Positions 44,901 to 52,518 of a DNA stretch of 64,000 nucleotides are shown in pieces. The notes beneath the pieces are model-generated. The model searched no databases. It was not told where the DNA came from and saw nothing but the letters and a program-made list of their open reading frames with translations. Position 1 is the stretch's first letter; each line of letters opens with the position of its first letter. A program made the translations under genes and the position numbers. The stretch lies in the NCBI GenBank assembly GCA_965368185.1, contig CBDULZ010000014.1, forward strand, positions 4,264-68,263. The letters are read 5' to 3'. The DNA is from Kriegella sp965368185 (GTDB lineage: Bacteria > Bacteroidota > Bacteroidia > Flavobacteriales > Flavobacteriaceae).

Positions 44901-45161
44901 TTCACTTTGACCGTTAACGGGAATGCTTTGCTCGGCAAACCCTATATATGAAAACACCAAAGTGGCATTGCTTGGTGCTTCTATGCTATAATTGCCATCA
45001 AAGTCGGTAACGACACCTTGAGTTGTTCCTGCCACGATTACGTTGACCCCAGGTAATGGAACTTGTTGCTCGTCTACAACCTTTCCGGTAATTGTACCTT
45101 GGGCCCATACATGGGTAGAACAAATTAATAAGAGTAAATACACTAAAAATCTTGTCTTCAT
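41955..45161 (-). CDS. SusC/RagA-family TonB-linked outer-membrane transporter
   Basis: 1068 residues with a signal peptide (VYLLLLICSTHVWA), then a carboxypeptidase-D-regulatory-like domain (TITGKVVDEQQVPLPGVNV). Next come the SusC linker DEVVVTALGIQREKKALQYS, the plug (NALVGRVAGVNVSKPS, GNKSIGSEGQPLYVIDGIP, NPDDIESMSILKGANASALYG) and the beta-barrel, ending with the aromatic YGFNFKIGF typical for outer-membrane insertion. It imports ligand captured by SusD using TonB energy. Transcribed with SusD. The gene is divergent from the VCBS/GH5 pair across a 266-base control region. No regulator (HTCS, SusR, ECF sigma/anti-sigma) is adjacent. Confidence 0.97.
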   Translation of the reverse strand: MKTRFLVYLLLLICSTHVWAQGTITGKVVDEQQVPLPGVNVIVAGTTQGVVTDFDGNYSIEAPSNATLVFSYIGFAEQSIPVNGQSEINATMQEDVSELDEVVVTALGIQREKKALQYSVTEVGGEKFTEARENNVGNALVGRVAGVNVSKPSSGPAGSTRIVIRGNKSIGSEGQPLYVIDGIPMDNSGFGQAGLWGGGDQGDGLTSINPDDIESMSILKGANASALYGSRGGNGVVLITTKRGSRQKGIGVSYSSNYVFDALYDQSEKQTEYGAGQYVNGVATKPATAQQAFQWGNIGWGPALDGSSVIQFDGVRRPYSYMGDNFRKFFETGHSMTNSVSMTGGGDNQTFRFSVSDLKSTSIVPNSGYDKTNLSLSVNSKFGEKLTLDAKVLYSHEDAKNRPTLSDSPNNAIQTVWRMPANIDVNSYYGDPSKPGAIPEGTSDALLLIYGQGGDPKFPGQELLPAANNWGQNPYWATEQVIRSDKRDRVIASGSLRYDFTDWLYASARYGMDWYTRRDTGLTPEGTGHNLGGNRQEGESQIREINIDAMIGVDKSFGKFDLSAFAGLNRMRRTFEDISANGTNFNVQFFPAINNAANRTFGYGFNEQGINSVYGQLEIGFANVLFLTGTARNDWFSVLNPETNTIFYPSVGGSWIFSDSFGSKPTWLSFGKLRASWAQTGIVNIGPYATNNTFSLAGDDHLGYTRASFSSAGGTAGNIPNPGLQPALSTEIEAGLDIRLFNNRFGIDFTYYQQKTTDDILNATISNASGFGSTSVNVGEIQNKGFEILVTGTPIQGPLTWDISVNFAKNDNEVVSLIEGVTELAAEEPRTRNVRIKHIEGQPFGIITGRVQQTDPNGNPIFLEDGTPLASEDYVPIGNGVPDFTGGVNNTFNYKGFNLDFLIDFKSGGEIFSGTNNRLTQWGYHQQSLLGRTGEAPLHITGVVNTGTDDAPTYTPVDRDLTAEEANVYWNRIGGESTAISSMFIYDASFIKLRQLTLGYTFPQKFLEKTPIQSLSFSLVGRNLWVIKKHIDNVDPESTYSTNAGAQGLEYFAMPATRSYGFNFKIGF

Positions 45162-45247
45162 TTCATAATAGTTTAGTTAATAGTAGAGTTAGTTGGCAAA
45201 ATAAAAATTTTATAGTCCTAAAAATGAGCTATTGATAAAAGTTAAAC

Positions 45248-45262
45248 ATAAGTTAAACTTAT
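45248..45262. promoter_or_regulatory. Perfect palindrome in the SusC/VCBS divergent control region
   Basis: ATAAGTT (45248-45254) and AACTTAT (45256-45262) are exact inverted copies around one A. A direct copy of GTTAAAC occurs at 45241-45247 and again at 45252-45258. It sits 7 bases upstream of a -7-like box (45269-45276) and could be an operator shared by both divergent transcripts. Confidence 0.5.
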
Positions 45263-45268
45263 GAAATT

Positions 45269-45276
45269 TATCTTTA
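45269..45276 (+). promoter_or_regulatory. Candidate -7 element of the VCBS/GH5 operon
   Basis: TATCTTTA matches TAnnTTTG at 7 of 8 positions and is directed towards the gene at 45428, which would give a leader of about 145 bases. It is adjacent to the palindrome at 45248-45262. No -33 TTTG is at the standard spacing, so activator dependence is plausible. Confidence 0.4.
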
Positions 45277-45339
45277 CGATTTTTAAAAATCACAAAATTT
45301 CATTTTGAACCGACAGCTAAACAAAGGTTTGGGTAATTT

Positions 45340-45347
45340 CAAATGTA
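45340..45347 (-). promoter_or_regulatory. Candidate -7 element of the SusC-SusD operon
   Basis: On the minus strand TACATTTG matches TAnnTTTG exactly and points at SusC (start 45161), predicting a leader of roughly 170 bases. There is no good -33 box at the usual distance. The long leader is in line with post-transcriptional control known for some SusC genes, but that is inference. Confidence 0.4.
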
Positions 45348-45427
45348 CAGGTCCGTTTATGTTTGAAGAAGGGTGTTCACAAATGCAAAAACATTCGTAA
45401 ATTTATTTCTAGTTTAAAGCTGAATTA

Positions 45428-48400
45428 ATGAAAGTTCGCATAAAAAATACTTGCTTGACGGCTTTAATGTTGGTAACGGCGATGTGTTTTTCTCAGCCAT
45501 CAGATGTACTGTTTTCCCTTCTGGATGCCAAGGTTACTGGCGTAGATTTTGAAAACACCATAACAGATAACAGATATAATAACATTTTAATTTATTCTAA
45601 CTTTTATGGTGGAGCAGGTGTCGGTATATCCGATGTTAACAATGATGGCTTACAAGACCTTTTCTTTACCGGAAACCTTGTCGGAGATCGACTTTATATA
45701 AACCGCGGTAATTTCCAATTTGATGATGTCACTACTATTTCTGGAATAGTGGATAATGGTGGCTGGTCATCCGGTGTTGCTATGGCAGATGTTAACAATG
45801 ATGGAAAAATAGACATTTATGTTTGCCGTGAACTCTATGATGACAGGTCTGATCTGAGAAAAAATAAGCTGTATATTAATACTGGAACCAATTCCAACGG
45901 AATTCCCGTCTTTGTGGAAAGCGCAGATAAATATAATCTTGGCGATGAACAACGCTCTCGGCACGCCGCCTTTTTAGATTATGATAAAGACGGCGATCTA
46001 GATCTTTTTGTACTCAACCAACCCCCAAACCCTGGTAATTTTTCTGAACTTTATGGCACCAAACCAGGTCCTGAATTCTCCCCAAAACTCTATCAAAATA
46101 ATGGTGATGTTTTTGTTGACGTTACGGTAAAGGCCGGATTGTTGCGAGGCGGATACCCTAATAGCCTTATAGCTAGTGACCTGAACAATGATGGTCTGAT
46201 AGATATCTACGTTGCCAACGATTTTGAAGTTCCCGATTTTTTTTACCTTAATAATGGAGATGGCACATTTACCGATATTATGCAACATTCGATGCGACAC
46301 ATCTCATACTTCAGTATGGGTGTTGACGCTGCGGATATTAATAACGACGGGCTAACTGACATCATGGTCCTGGATATGGTGGCAGAGGATAATTATCGGC
46401 TAAAAGCCAATATGAGCGGAATGGACCCCAATGCCTTTTGGAAAGTTGTAAATGAGGGCGGCCATTATCAATATATGTTCAACACCCTACATTTAAATCA
46501 AGGCGCTACTAAAAAAATTCCCTTATTCAGCGATGTGGCCCAGCAAGGTGGTCTTTCAAATACGGACTGGAGCTGGTCAAATCTAATTGCCGATTTCGAT
46601 AACGATGGTCAAAAAGACATTCATGTAACCAATGGACTTCTACGTGACATACGAAACACAGATGCTGATAAAAATTTCTCTGAGCACGTACAGAATGTCT
46701 CTTATAAATGGATAGAAGATCACCCAAATTCAGGAGATGTAAGTATTTGGGATATTATCGACCTTGAAGAAGCTTTAAAAATTGTTCCTTCGCAAAAACT
46801 ACCAAATTACGTATTCAAAAACAACGGCAACCTCCAATTTAATAAGGTAACAGAAAAGTGGGGGTTAGACCAACCCAGTTTTTCCCATGGATCTGCCTAT
46901 GCCGATCTAGACAATGATGGAGACTTAGATCTTGTAATCAATAATGTAAACGAAAGGGCCTTTGTTTATCGAAACAATAGTGAAATTCTTAATGACTATC
47001 ATTATTTTAGGGTCAAACTGACAGATTTAACCAAACACAGTTCATTGTTTGGTGCCAAGGTAAAAATTGACATTGGTGACCAATCTCAGTGGTATGAATT
47101 CACGAATGTGAGGGGAATGTACTCAACTAGTGAGAACATCGCTCATTTTGGTACGGGCAAGGATACATTAATCAATTTTTTGACCGTAACATGGCCGAAT
47201 GGCAAAATAACGCAGCGCAGCAACTTAAGGGCAGACCAAGTACTCTCTTTGGATTATAGTGAAGCCTCTTTGGCAGATGACAATGATTTGGTAGAAGATA
47301 CAATGTTATTCTCCAACAATTCATTAGGTAATTTTATACATCAAGAGAACACATTCGACGATTTTGAAAAACAGGTGCTTTTACCACATAAAATGTCCCA
47401 ATTTGGGCCTGCATTGGCCGTTGGTGATATAAATAGCGACGGGTTACCGGATTTTTATTTGGGCGGTGCCAAAAATAAGGCTGGCCAGTTAATCGTTCAG
47501 GAAACCTCCGGAGCTTTTTCACAGCGTTCGACACCAATCTTTAAAACAGATGCTGCTTATGAAGATGTAGATGCCATTTTTGTTGATGTTGATAAAGATA
47601 ATGACCTCGATTTGTATGTTGTTAGTGGTGGTAACGAATGGATAAGAGATTCTGAAATGTATGAGGATCGCTTGTACTTAAATGATGGCACAGGGTCTTT
47701 TGAACGATCAATGGGGCTACCGGCCATCACGGAAAGTGGTTCTTGTATTCGCTCTTTTGATTTTGACAACGATGGGGATCTCGATCTATTTGTAGGAGGA
47801 AGAATGGTTCCTTGGCAATATCCATTGCCCACGAGTAGTCGTATATTAGAAAATAAGAATGGGAAATATATTGATGTAACCAAGTCAATCGCAAAAGATC
47901 TTGTAGATATTGGCATGGTTACCGATGCAACCTGGACCGATTTCGATGGTGATGGTCTTACCGATTTGGTGTTGGTGGGAGAATGGATGCCCATAACATT
48001 TATCCGTTTCGATGGAAACAAATTTGAAAATGTCACAAGAAAGAAAGGTATTGAAAATTCAGAAGGATGGTGGTACAGTATTGAAGCCAACGATATCGAT
48101 AATGATGGTGACGTTGATTTAATAGCCGGCAATTTGGGTCTTAATTATAAATATAAGGCCTCGCCCAAAGAGCCTTTTGAAGTGTTTTACAACGATTTTG
48201 ATGGAAATGGTAAGAACGATGTGGTATTAAGCTATTACAACTTTGGTGAGCGGTATCCGTTAAGGGGAAGATCTTGTTCCTCAGAGCAAGTCCCTTCACT
48301 TAAAAAAGTCTTTCCTACCTACGATGAATTTGCTTCTGCCAATCTTCTTGATGTTTATGGAATGGAAAACCTTGGCCCTGCCTTGAACTACAAAGCCAAA

Positions 48401-48796
48401 ACCTTTGCAAGCGTATTCATTGAAAATCTAGGAGATGGGATTTTTAAAGAGCATCTCCTTCCCAACCAAGCCCAAATATCTTCTATAAATGACATTTGCG
48501 TAGATGACTTCAATAATGACGGTCACAAAGACATTCTAGTAGCCGGAAACCTATATGCTTCAGAAATTGAAACACCGAGAAATGATGCGGGTATTGGTTT
48601 GGTCTTATTGGGAGACGGAAAAAATAACTTCGTTCCGCTCGCTCCACGGTTGAGTGGTTTCATTGTTCCATTTGATGTAAAAAAAACAGTGCCTATAAAA
48701 TCTGGTGGGGATAGCTATATTTTATGTGCAGTAAACAATGGAACCCTACAGTTCTTCAAAAAGAATAACAATGGATCATTAAAAAAACTCAATTGA
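45428..48796 (+). CDS. CRTAC1-like VCBS/FG-GAP protein with ASPIC/UnbV domain
   Basis: 1122 residues with a signal peptide (CLTALMLVTAMCFSQ). Two propeller halves flank an ASPIC/UnbV domain. The first has seven calcium motifs (DVNNDGLQDLFFTGN, DVNNDGKIDIYVC, DYDKDGDLDLFVLN, DLNNDGLIDIYVAN, DINNDGLTDIMVLD, DFDNDGQKDIHVTNG, DLDNDGDLDLVINN). The UnbV part spans about 520-625 (GAKVKIDIGDQSQWYEF, FLTVTWPNGKITQRS). Seven more motifs follow, including DINSDGLPDFYLGG, DFDNDGDLDLFVGG, DIDNDGDVDLIAGN and DFNNDGHKDILVAGN. It is secreted or at the cell surface, calcium-stabilised and with no catalytic site seen. Its stop overlaps the GH5 start, so it belongs to the polysaccharide locus, perhaps as a glycan-binding or scaffold protein. 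Confidence 0.92.
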   Translation: MKVRIKNTCLTALMLVTAMCFSQPSDVLFSLLDAKVTGVDFENTITDNRYNNILIYSNFYGGAGVGISDVNNDGLQDLFFTGNLVGDRLYINRGNFQFDDVTTISGIVDNGGWSSGVAMADVNNDGKIDIYVCRELYDDRSDLRKNKLYINTGTNSNGIPVFVESADKYNLGDEQRSRHAAFLDYDKDGDLDLFVLNQPPNPGNFSELYGTKPGPEFSPKLYQNNGDVFVDVTVKAGLLRGGYPNSLIASDLNNDGLIDIYVANDFEVPDFFYLNNGDGTFTDIMQHSMRHISYFSMGVDAADINNDGLTDIMVLDMVAEDNYRLKANMSGMDPNAFWKVVNEGGHYQYMFNTLHLNQGATKKIPLFSDVAQQGGLSNTDWSWSNLIADFDNDGQKDIHVTNGLLRDIRNTDADKNFSEHVQNVSYKWIEDHPNSGDVSIWDIIDLEEALKIVPSQKLPNYVFKNNGNLQFNKVTEKWGLDQPSFSHGSAYADLDNDGDLDLVINNVNERAFVYRNNSEILNDYHYFRVKLTDLTKHSSLFGAKVKIDIGDQSQWYEFTNVRGMYSTSENIAHFGTGKDTLINFLTVTWPNGKITQRSNLRADQVLSLDYSEASLADDNDLVEDTMLFSNNSLGNFIHQENTFDDFEKQVLLPHKMSQFGPALAVGDINSDGLPDFYLGGAKNKAGQLIVQETSGAFSQRSTPIFKTDAAYEDVDAIFVDVDKDNDLDLYVVSGGNEWIRDSEMYEDRLYLNDGTGSFERSMGLPAITESGSCIRSFDFDNDGDLDLFVGGRMVPWQYPLPTSSRILENKNGKYIDVTKSIAKDLVDIGMVTDATWTDFDGDGLTDLVLVGEWMPITFIRFDGNKFENVTRKKGIENSEGWWYSIEANDIDNDGDVDLIAGNLGLNYKYKASPKEPFEVFYNDFDGNGKNDVVLSYYNFGERYPLRGRSCSSEQVPSLKKVFPTYDEFASANLLDVYGMENLGPALNYKAKTFASVFIENLGDGIFKEHLLPNQAQISSINDICVDDFNNDGHKDILVAGNLYASEIETPRNDAGIGLVLLGDGKNNFVPLAPRLSGFIVPFDVKKTVPIKSGGDSYILCAVNNGTLQFFKKNNNGSLKKLN

Positions 48797-49950
48797 AAAA
48801 AAACGCCGAAAATAATCGAAGATTTTTCCTTAAAACCTCAGGGTTGTTCGCTGGAGGAGCTCTGATTAATCCGTATTCGACCTTTTCGGAGGGTACCCGA
48901 CCAAAAAACAGACTGCCCAGATGGAAAGGGTTTAACTTTTTGGACTTTTTTTCTCCTGACCCTCAAAATACTAGACCCCAAGCAAAAGAGGAATATTTTA
49001 AATGGATGGCTGCTTGGGGCTTCGATTTTGTGCGGTTGCCTATGGCATATCCCTTCTACCTAAAATTTGATAGAAGCAAGGATATTACGCCCAGACAGGT
49101 AAGAAGAATTAACCGAAAAGCTACGGATCGAATTGAGGATTTTGTTTATCTCGCACATAAGTATGGTCTTCACGTAAGCCTTAATTTGCACAGGGCACCA
49201 GGGTTTTGTGTCAATGCCGGATTCAATGAGCCCTACAATCTATGGACAGATGAAGAAGCCATGGATGATTTTTGTTTTCATTGGAAATTTTGGGCAAAAC
49301 GCTTTAAAAATGTCTCACGAGAAAAAATAAGTTTCGATTTACTCAATGAGCCATGCGTTCGAATCGATATGAACGATCAATTCTCGAAACGCAGTGAGGT
49401 GCCCGGTGCTCTTTATAGAAAATTGGCACTTGCCGCCTCATCTGCCATACGAAAGGTCAACCCCGATCATTTGATTATTGCAGATGGCAATAATATAGGT
49501 AGAGATGTGATACCGGAAATAACCGACCTTGATATTGGTCAAAGCTGCAGGGGTTATAACCCAGGTATCATATCGCATTATAAAGCTCCTTGGGTATTTA
49601 AAAGTACCGACAACTTACCGGTTCCGAGATGGCCAGGTCAAGTGGGTGACCAATATTTGAGTGTAGCTCTTCTTGAGGAGATGTACAAACCTTGGCTAGA
49701 CTTAATTAAACAAGGAGTTGGTGTTCATTGTGGGGAATGTGGTTGTTGGAAAAAAACACCGCACGAGGTTTTTCTTGCCTGGTTTCAAGATTTATTAAGC
49801 ATATTCAAAACGAATGGCATAGGTTTTGCCTTGTGGGAATTTAATGGAGATTTTGGAATTCTAAACTCTGATCGATCTGATGTGGACTATGAAGATTGGT
49901 TTGGCCACAAATTGGATCGCAAACTGCTCAACCTGTTACAAAGGCATTAG
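48793..49950 (+). CDS. GH5-family glycoside hydrolase, Tat-type signal
   Basis: 385 residues from a TTG at 48793 that overlaps the TGA of the VCBS gene (TTGA), implying translational coupling. The N-terminus NNRRFFLKTSGLFAGGALI is a twin-arginine-type signal. Then the cellulase-fold TIM barrel: GFNFLDFFSP, WGFDFVRLPMAYPF, HVSLNLHRAPGF, the acid/base Glu186 in DLLNEPCVR, and the nucleophile Glu315 in HCGECGCWKKTPH. The subfamily tail GIGFALWEFNGDFGIL ... DYEDWFGHKLDRKLL is intact. It hydrolyses beta-linked glucan, mannan or a related polysaccharide or oligosaccharide; which one is not visible. Last gene of the operon. Confidence 0.92.
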   Translation: MKKNAENNRRFFLKTSGLFAGGALINPYSTFSEGTRPKNRLPRWKGFNFLDFFSPDPQNTRPQAKEEYFKWMAAWGFDFVRLPMAYPFYLKFDRSKDITPRQVRRINRKATDRIEDFVYLAHKYGLHVSLNLHRAPGFCVNAGFNEPYNLWTDEEAMDDFCFHWKFWAKRFKNVSREKISFDLLNEPCVRIDMNDQFSKRSEVPGALYRKLALAASSAIRKVNPDHLIIADGNNIGRDVIPEITDLDIGQSCRGYNPGIISHYKAPWVFKSTDNLPVPRWPGQVGDQYLSVALLEEMYKPWLDLIKQGVGVHCGECGCWKKTPHEVFLAWFQDLLSIFKTNGIGFALWEFNGDFGILNSDRSDVDYEDWFGHKLDRKLLNLLQRH

Positions 49951-50344
49951 AAGATAAATTCGCTTAATCTAACTTCTCATAATAATTATAGGGTATCAAC
50001 AGGTTTTATATAACTCTATTTAAAGTTGATTTGTTATATAACTTTTTCCGACCAATGAGTTGGTTAACTAAAAAATATGTAGAGTAGTATTTTAAAAATG
50101 ACTGTTTTTGACCCTCTGTTTTCGGGTTTAATCGATATTCCCATTTTATATCATCGTAAAATAAAATTCCAGACAAACTATCCAGTCGGGAATTGAAGTT
50201 TCAAAAAAAAAGGAATAGTGTACAAGTATTATAAAGATTCCTTCCAAATTTCTAGTATTTTTAAGCTTTCGCACCTAATTTCACTACACAAAGTCGTTGC
50301 TAATAACCGAAAATAGTCACCTTTCATTTTAATAATCAAAAACG
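49951..50344. other. AT-rich intergenic region with a short direct repeat
   Basis: 394 bases without a convincing gene. TTATATAACT occurs at 50006-50015 and again at 50034-50043. No terminator-like stem with a T-run was found, and the promoter of the M28 peptidase gene could not be pinned down. Confidence 0.55.
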
Positions 50345-51979
50345 ATGAACAACTATTCAACATATTTCCGAATTGCATTTTTAATACTATTTGTCGGTTG
50401 CAAACCAAATACTTCAGACAATACTGTTCAGGTAGAAGTAGATGTATCAACTATTGGCCAACATATCGAACAGTTGGCTTCCGATGATTTTATGGGTCGA
50501 ATGCCCTTTACGGAAGGAGAGGTTAAAACCGTAAATTATTTAAAGAATCAATTCTCGAAACTTGGACTTTTACCGGGTAACGGCTCAAGTTATTTTCAAG
50601 AGGTACCCCTAGTTGAAATTACGGGGAGGCCGTCAGAAAAAATGAAAATTTCAGGTGGTGCAAACTCTTTTGATTTAAATTATTTTGAAGATTTTGTAGC
50701 GCTTACTTCCAAAACAGATTCTGAAGTAAATCTTGAAGATTCCGAACTTGTGTTTGCGGGCTATGGTATTGTCGCACCAGAATATGGATGGAACGACTAT
50801 GAAGGTGTCGATTGGAAAGGCAAAACTGCCGTTGTTCTAGTGAATGACCCAGGGTTTCAATCGGCAGATTCAACCTTGTTCAAAGGCACTGAAATGACTT
50901 ATTACGGCCGTTGGACCTATAAATATGAAGAAGCGGCAAGACAAGGTGCGGCCGGTGTAATGATAATTCACGAAACTTTACCCGCATCATATGGCTGGAA
51001 TGTAGTTCAATCGAGTTGGAGTGGCGCACAACTAAATCTTGAAAGTGCCAAGCCCACAACAGAGGTACAAGGATGGATTTCAAATGAAAGTGCCTATAAA
51101 TTATTCCAAGCATCCTCTATCAAAGTCAAAGATTTTAATGAACTAGCAAGAATGAAGGACTTTAAACCCATTTCATTGGGGCTAAAAGCATCCTTAAAGA
51201 TTACGAATACCATTAAGAGAGATGTTTCAAAAAATGTCGTTGCCTTATTGCCAGGTACCGAAAGAAAAGATGAATATGTTATTTATTCCGCTCATTGGGA
51301 TCATCTCGGCATAGGAAGACCTGTTAATAATGATTCCATTTATAATGGTGCTGTAGACAATGCATCAGGAACCGCGTGCCTTTTGGCTATTGCCGAAGCT
51401 TTTAAAAAATCAGGCCTAACCAAACGCTCCATCGTTTTTATGGCCGTAACAGCCGAAGAACAAGGGTTATTAGGCTCCGCATATTATGCAGAACATCCTA
51501 TTTACAATCCTCAAAAAACAGTTGCTAACATCAATATGGATGCATTATCAAGTCCTGGTCCGATGAAAGATTTAACTATAACTGGGTACGGACAATCTGA
51601 AATGGATGAATATGCAAAGGAGGCGGCCGAAAAACAAGGCCGCTACATTATACCCGATCCAGAACCGGAAAAAGGCTACTTCTTTAGATCTGATCATTTC
51701 AATTTTGCTAAAATCGGAATTCCTGCGCTTTATGCAAGCGGTTCCTTTGAAGATTTTAAGCATGGACAAGCGTTTATAAAAAGAATGAATGATGATTATC
51801 ACGATAAAAAATATCATCAACCTTCTGATGAATACGACCCGCTCACCACTGAACTCAGTGGCATACAATTCGATGCACAACTCTTATATCAAGTTGGTTT
51901 GAAATTGGCCAATGAAGATTATTTTCCAAAATGGTACAATGGGAGTGAATTTAAGGCGGCCAGAAATGTAAAACTATAA
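50345..51979 (+). CDS. M28-family zinc aminopeptidase lipoprotein with PA domain
   Basis: 544 residues. Lipoprotein signal (ILFVGCKP, Cys near 19). A PA insertion (about 130-290: LVFAGYGIVAPEYGWNDYEGVDWKGKTAVVL, EEAARQGAAGVMIIHE) precedes the M28 catalytic core. All co-catalytic zinc ligands are visible: His in SAHWDHLG (about 316), Asp in AVDNASGT (about 337), Glu-Glu in TAEEQGLLGS (about 373), Asp in NINMDALSS, and the late His in KKYHQPSDEYDP. It removes N-terminal residues from peptides outside the cytoplasm. Its position between the polysaccharide locus and housekeeping genes suggests an ordinary, separately transcribed gene. Confidence 0.93.
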   Translation: MNNYSTYFRIAFLILFVGCKPNTSDNTVQVEVDVSTIGQHIEQLASDDFMGRMPFTEGEVKTVNYLKNQFSKLGLLPGNGSSYFQEVPLVEITGRPSEKMKISGGANSFDLNYFEDFVALTSKTDSEVNLEDSELVFAGYGIVAPEYGWNDYEGVDWKGKTAVVLVNDPGFQSADSTLFKGTEMTYYGRWTYKYEEAARQGAAGVMIIHETLPASYGWNVVQSSWSGAQLNLESAKPTTEVQGWISNESAYKLFQASSIKVKDFNELARMKDFKPISLGLKASLKITNTIKRDVSKNVVALLPGTERKDEYVIYSAHWDHLGIGRPVNNDSIYNGAVDNASGTACLLAIAEAFKKSGLTKRSIVFMAVTAEEQGLLGSAYYAEHPIYNPQKTVANINMDALSSPGPMKDLTITGYGQSEMDEYAKEAAEKQGRYIIPDPEPEKGYFFRSDHFNFAKIGIPALYASGSFEDFKHGQAFIKRMNDDYHDKKYHQPSDEYDPLTTELSGIQFDAQLLYQVGLKLANEDYFPKWYNGSEFKAARNVKL

Positions 51980-52073
51980 TTCAAATTCCCGAACCATCTT
52001 TCGGAGAATAACATTTTTAAAAAGTTAAACTATAGTTGTATTCTCTTAAATATCTGTTAATCAGTTCATAATA

Positions 52074-52104
52074 TTTGGTTCTTACTTATTTTTTACTATC
52101 TTGT
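52074..52104 (+). promoter_or_regulatory. Candidate promoter of the small gene at 52110
   Basis: A -33 TTTG (52074-52077) stands 19 bases before TATCTTGT (52097-52104), the exact Bacteroidota spacing, although the -7 box has two mismatches to TAnnTTTG. The predicted start of transcription falls on or next to the ATG at 52110, so the mRNA may be leaderless. It also argues against the in-frame TTG at 52101 as start. Confidence 0.5.
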
Positions 52105-52109
52105 TCGTT

Positions 52110-52484
52110 ATGGTAAAAGTAGATAAGTCAGAAAATCAGGCATTTTTAGAGAAGTCAATCAATCATTTGGAAGCTACGGGCTTCGAAAAAATCAAAGCAG
52201 ATTTGGAAGGATATGAAACCCCTAAATCGTATTTGAGAAAAGGAAGTGATTCAAAAATAACCCCAGATATCGTTGCCTTGAAAAATGGTAGAAAATACTT
52301 CTTTGACATAAGTCTTAAATCGGAAAAACCGCGACTATTAAAATCTAAATGGTTATTTTTAGATACGTTAAGCCGAATGAACTCCAATAGATTCCGAATT
52401 ATTACTACCAAGGGGCACTATAAGTTTACAGATATGATGTTGGAAGACATTAACCTTACAAACAAAACCCCTATAAAAATATAG
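52110..52484 (+). CDS. Conserved-looking small hypothetical protein
   Basis: 124 residues from ATG 52110 (MVKVDKSENQAFLEKSINHL). Basic and soluble, with no signal or membrane segment. The middle, ITPDIVALKNGRKYFFDISLK, has the strand-turn-strand shape and PD...D...K residues reminiscent of PD-(D/E)XK nuclease-fold proteins. The spacing (DISLK rather than DxK) does not fit a standard active site, so this is only a resemblance. A helix and an RFRIITTKGHYKFTD strand follow. Preceded by a plausible promoter and convergent with the acetyltransferase gene. Function unknown; I do not recognise the family. Confidence 0.72.
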   Translation: MVKVDKSENQAFLEKSINHLEATGFEKIKADLEGYETPKSYLRKGSDSKITPDIVALKNGRKYFFDISLKSEKPRLLKSKWLFLDTLSRMNSNRFRIITTKGHYKFTDMMLEDINLTNKTPIKI

Positions 52485-52518
52485 CCTCTCTAATATATTG
52501 ATAGATTAAATATGTGGA

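Noticed and set aside
50006..50043. Direct repeat TTATATAACT twice, 28 bases apart, considered as a CRISPR-like or regulatory array
   Set aside because: Only two short AT-rich copies; no array, no cas genes.
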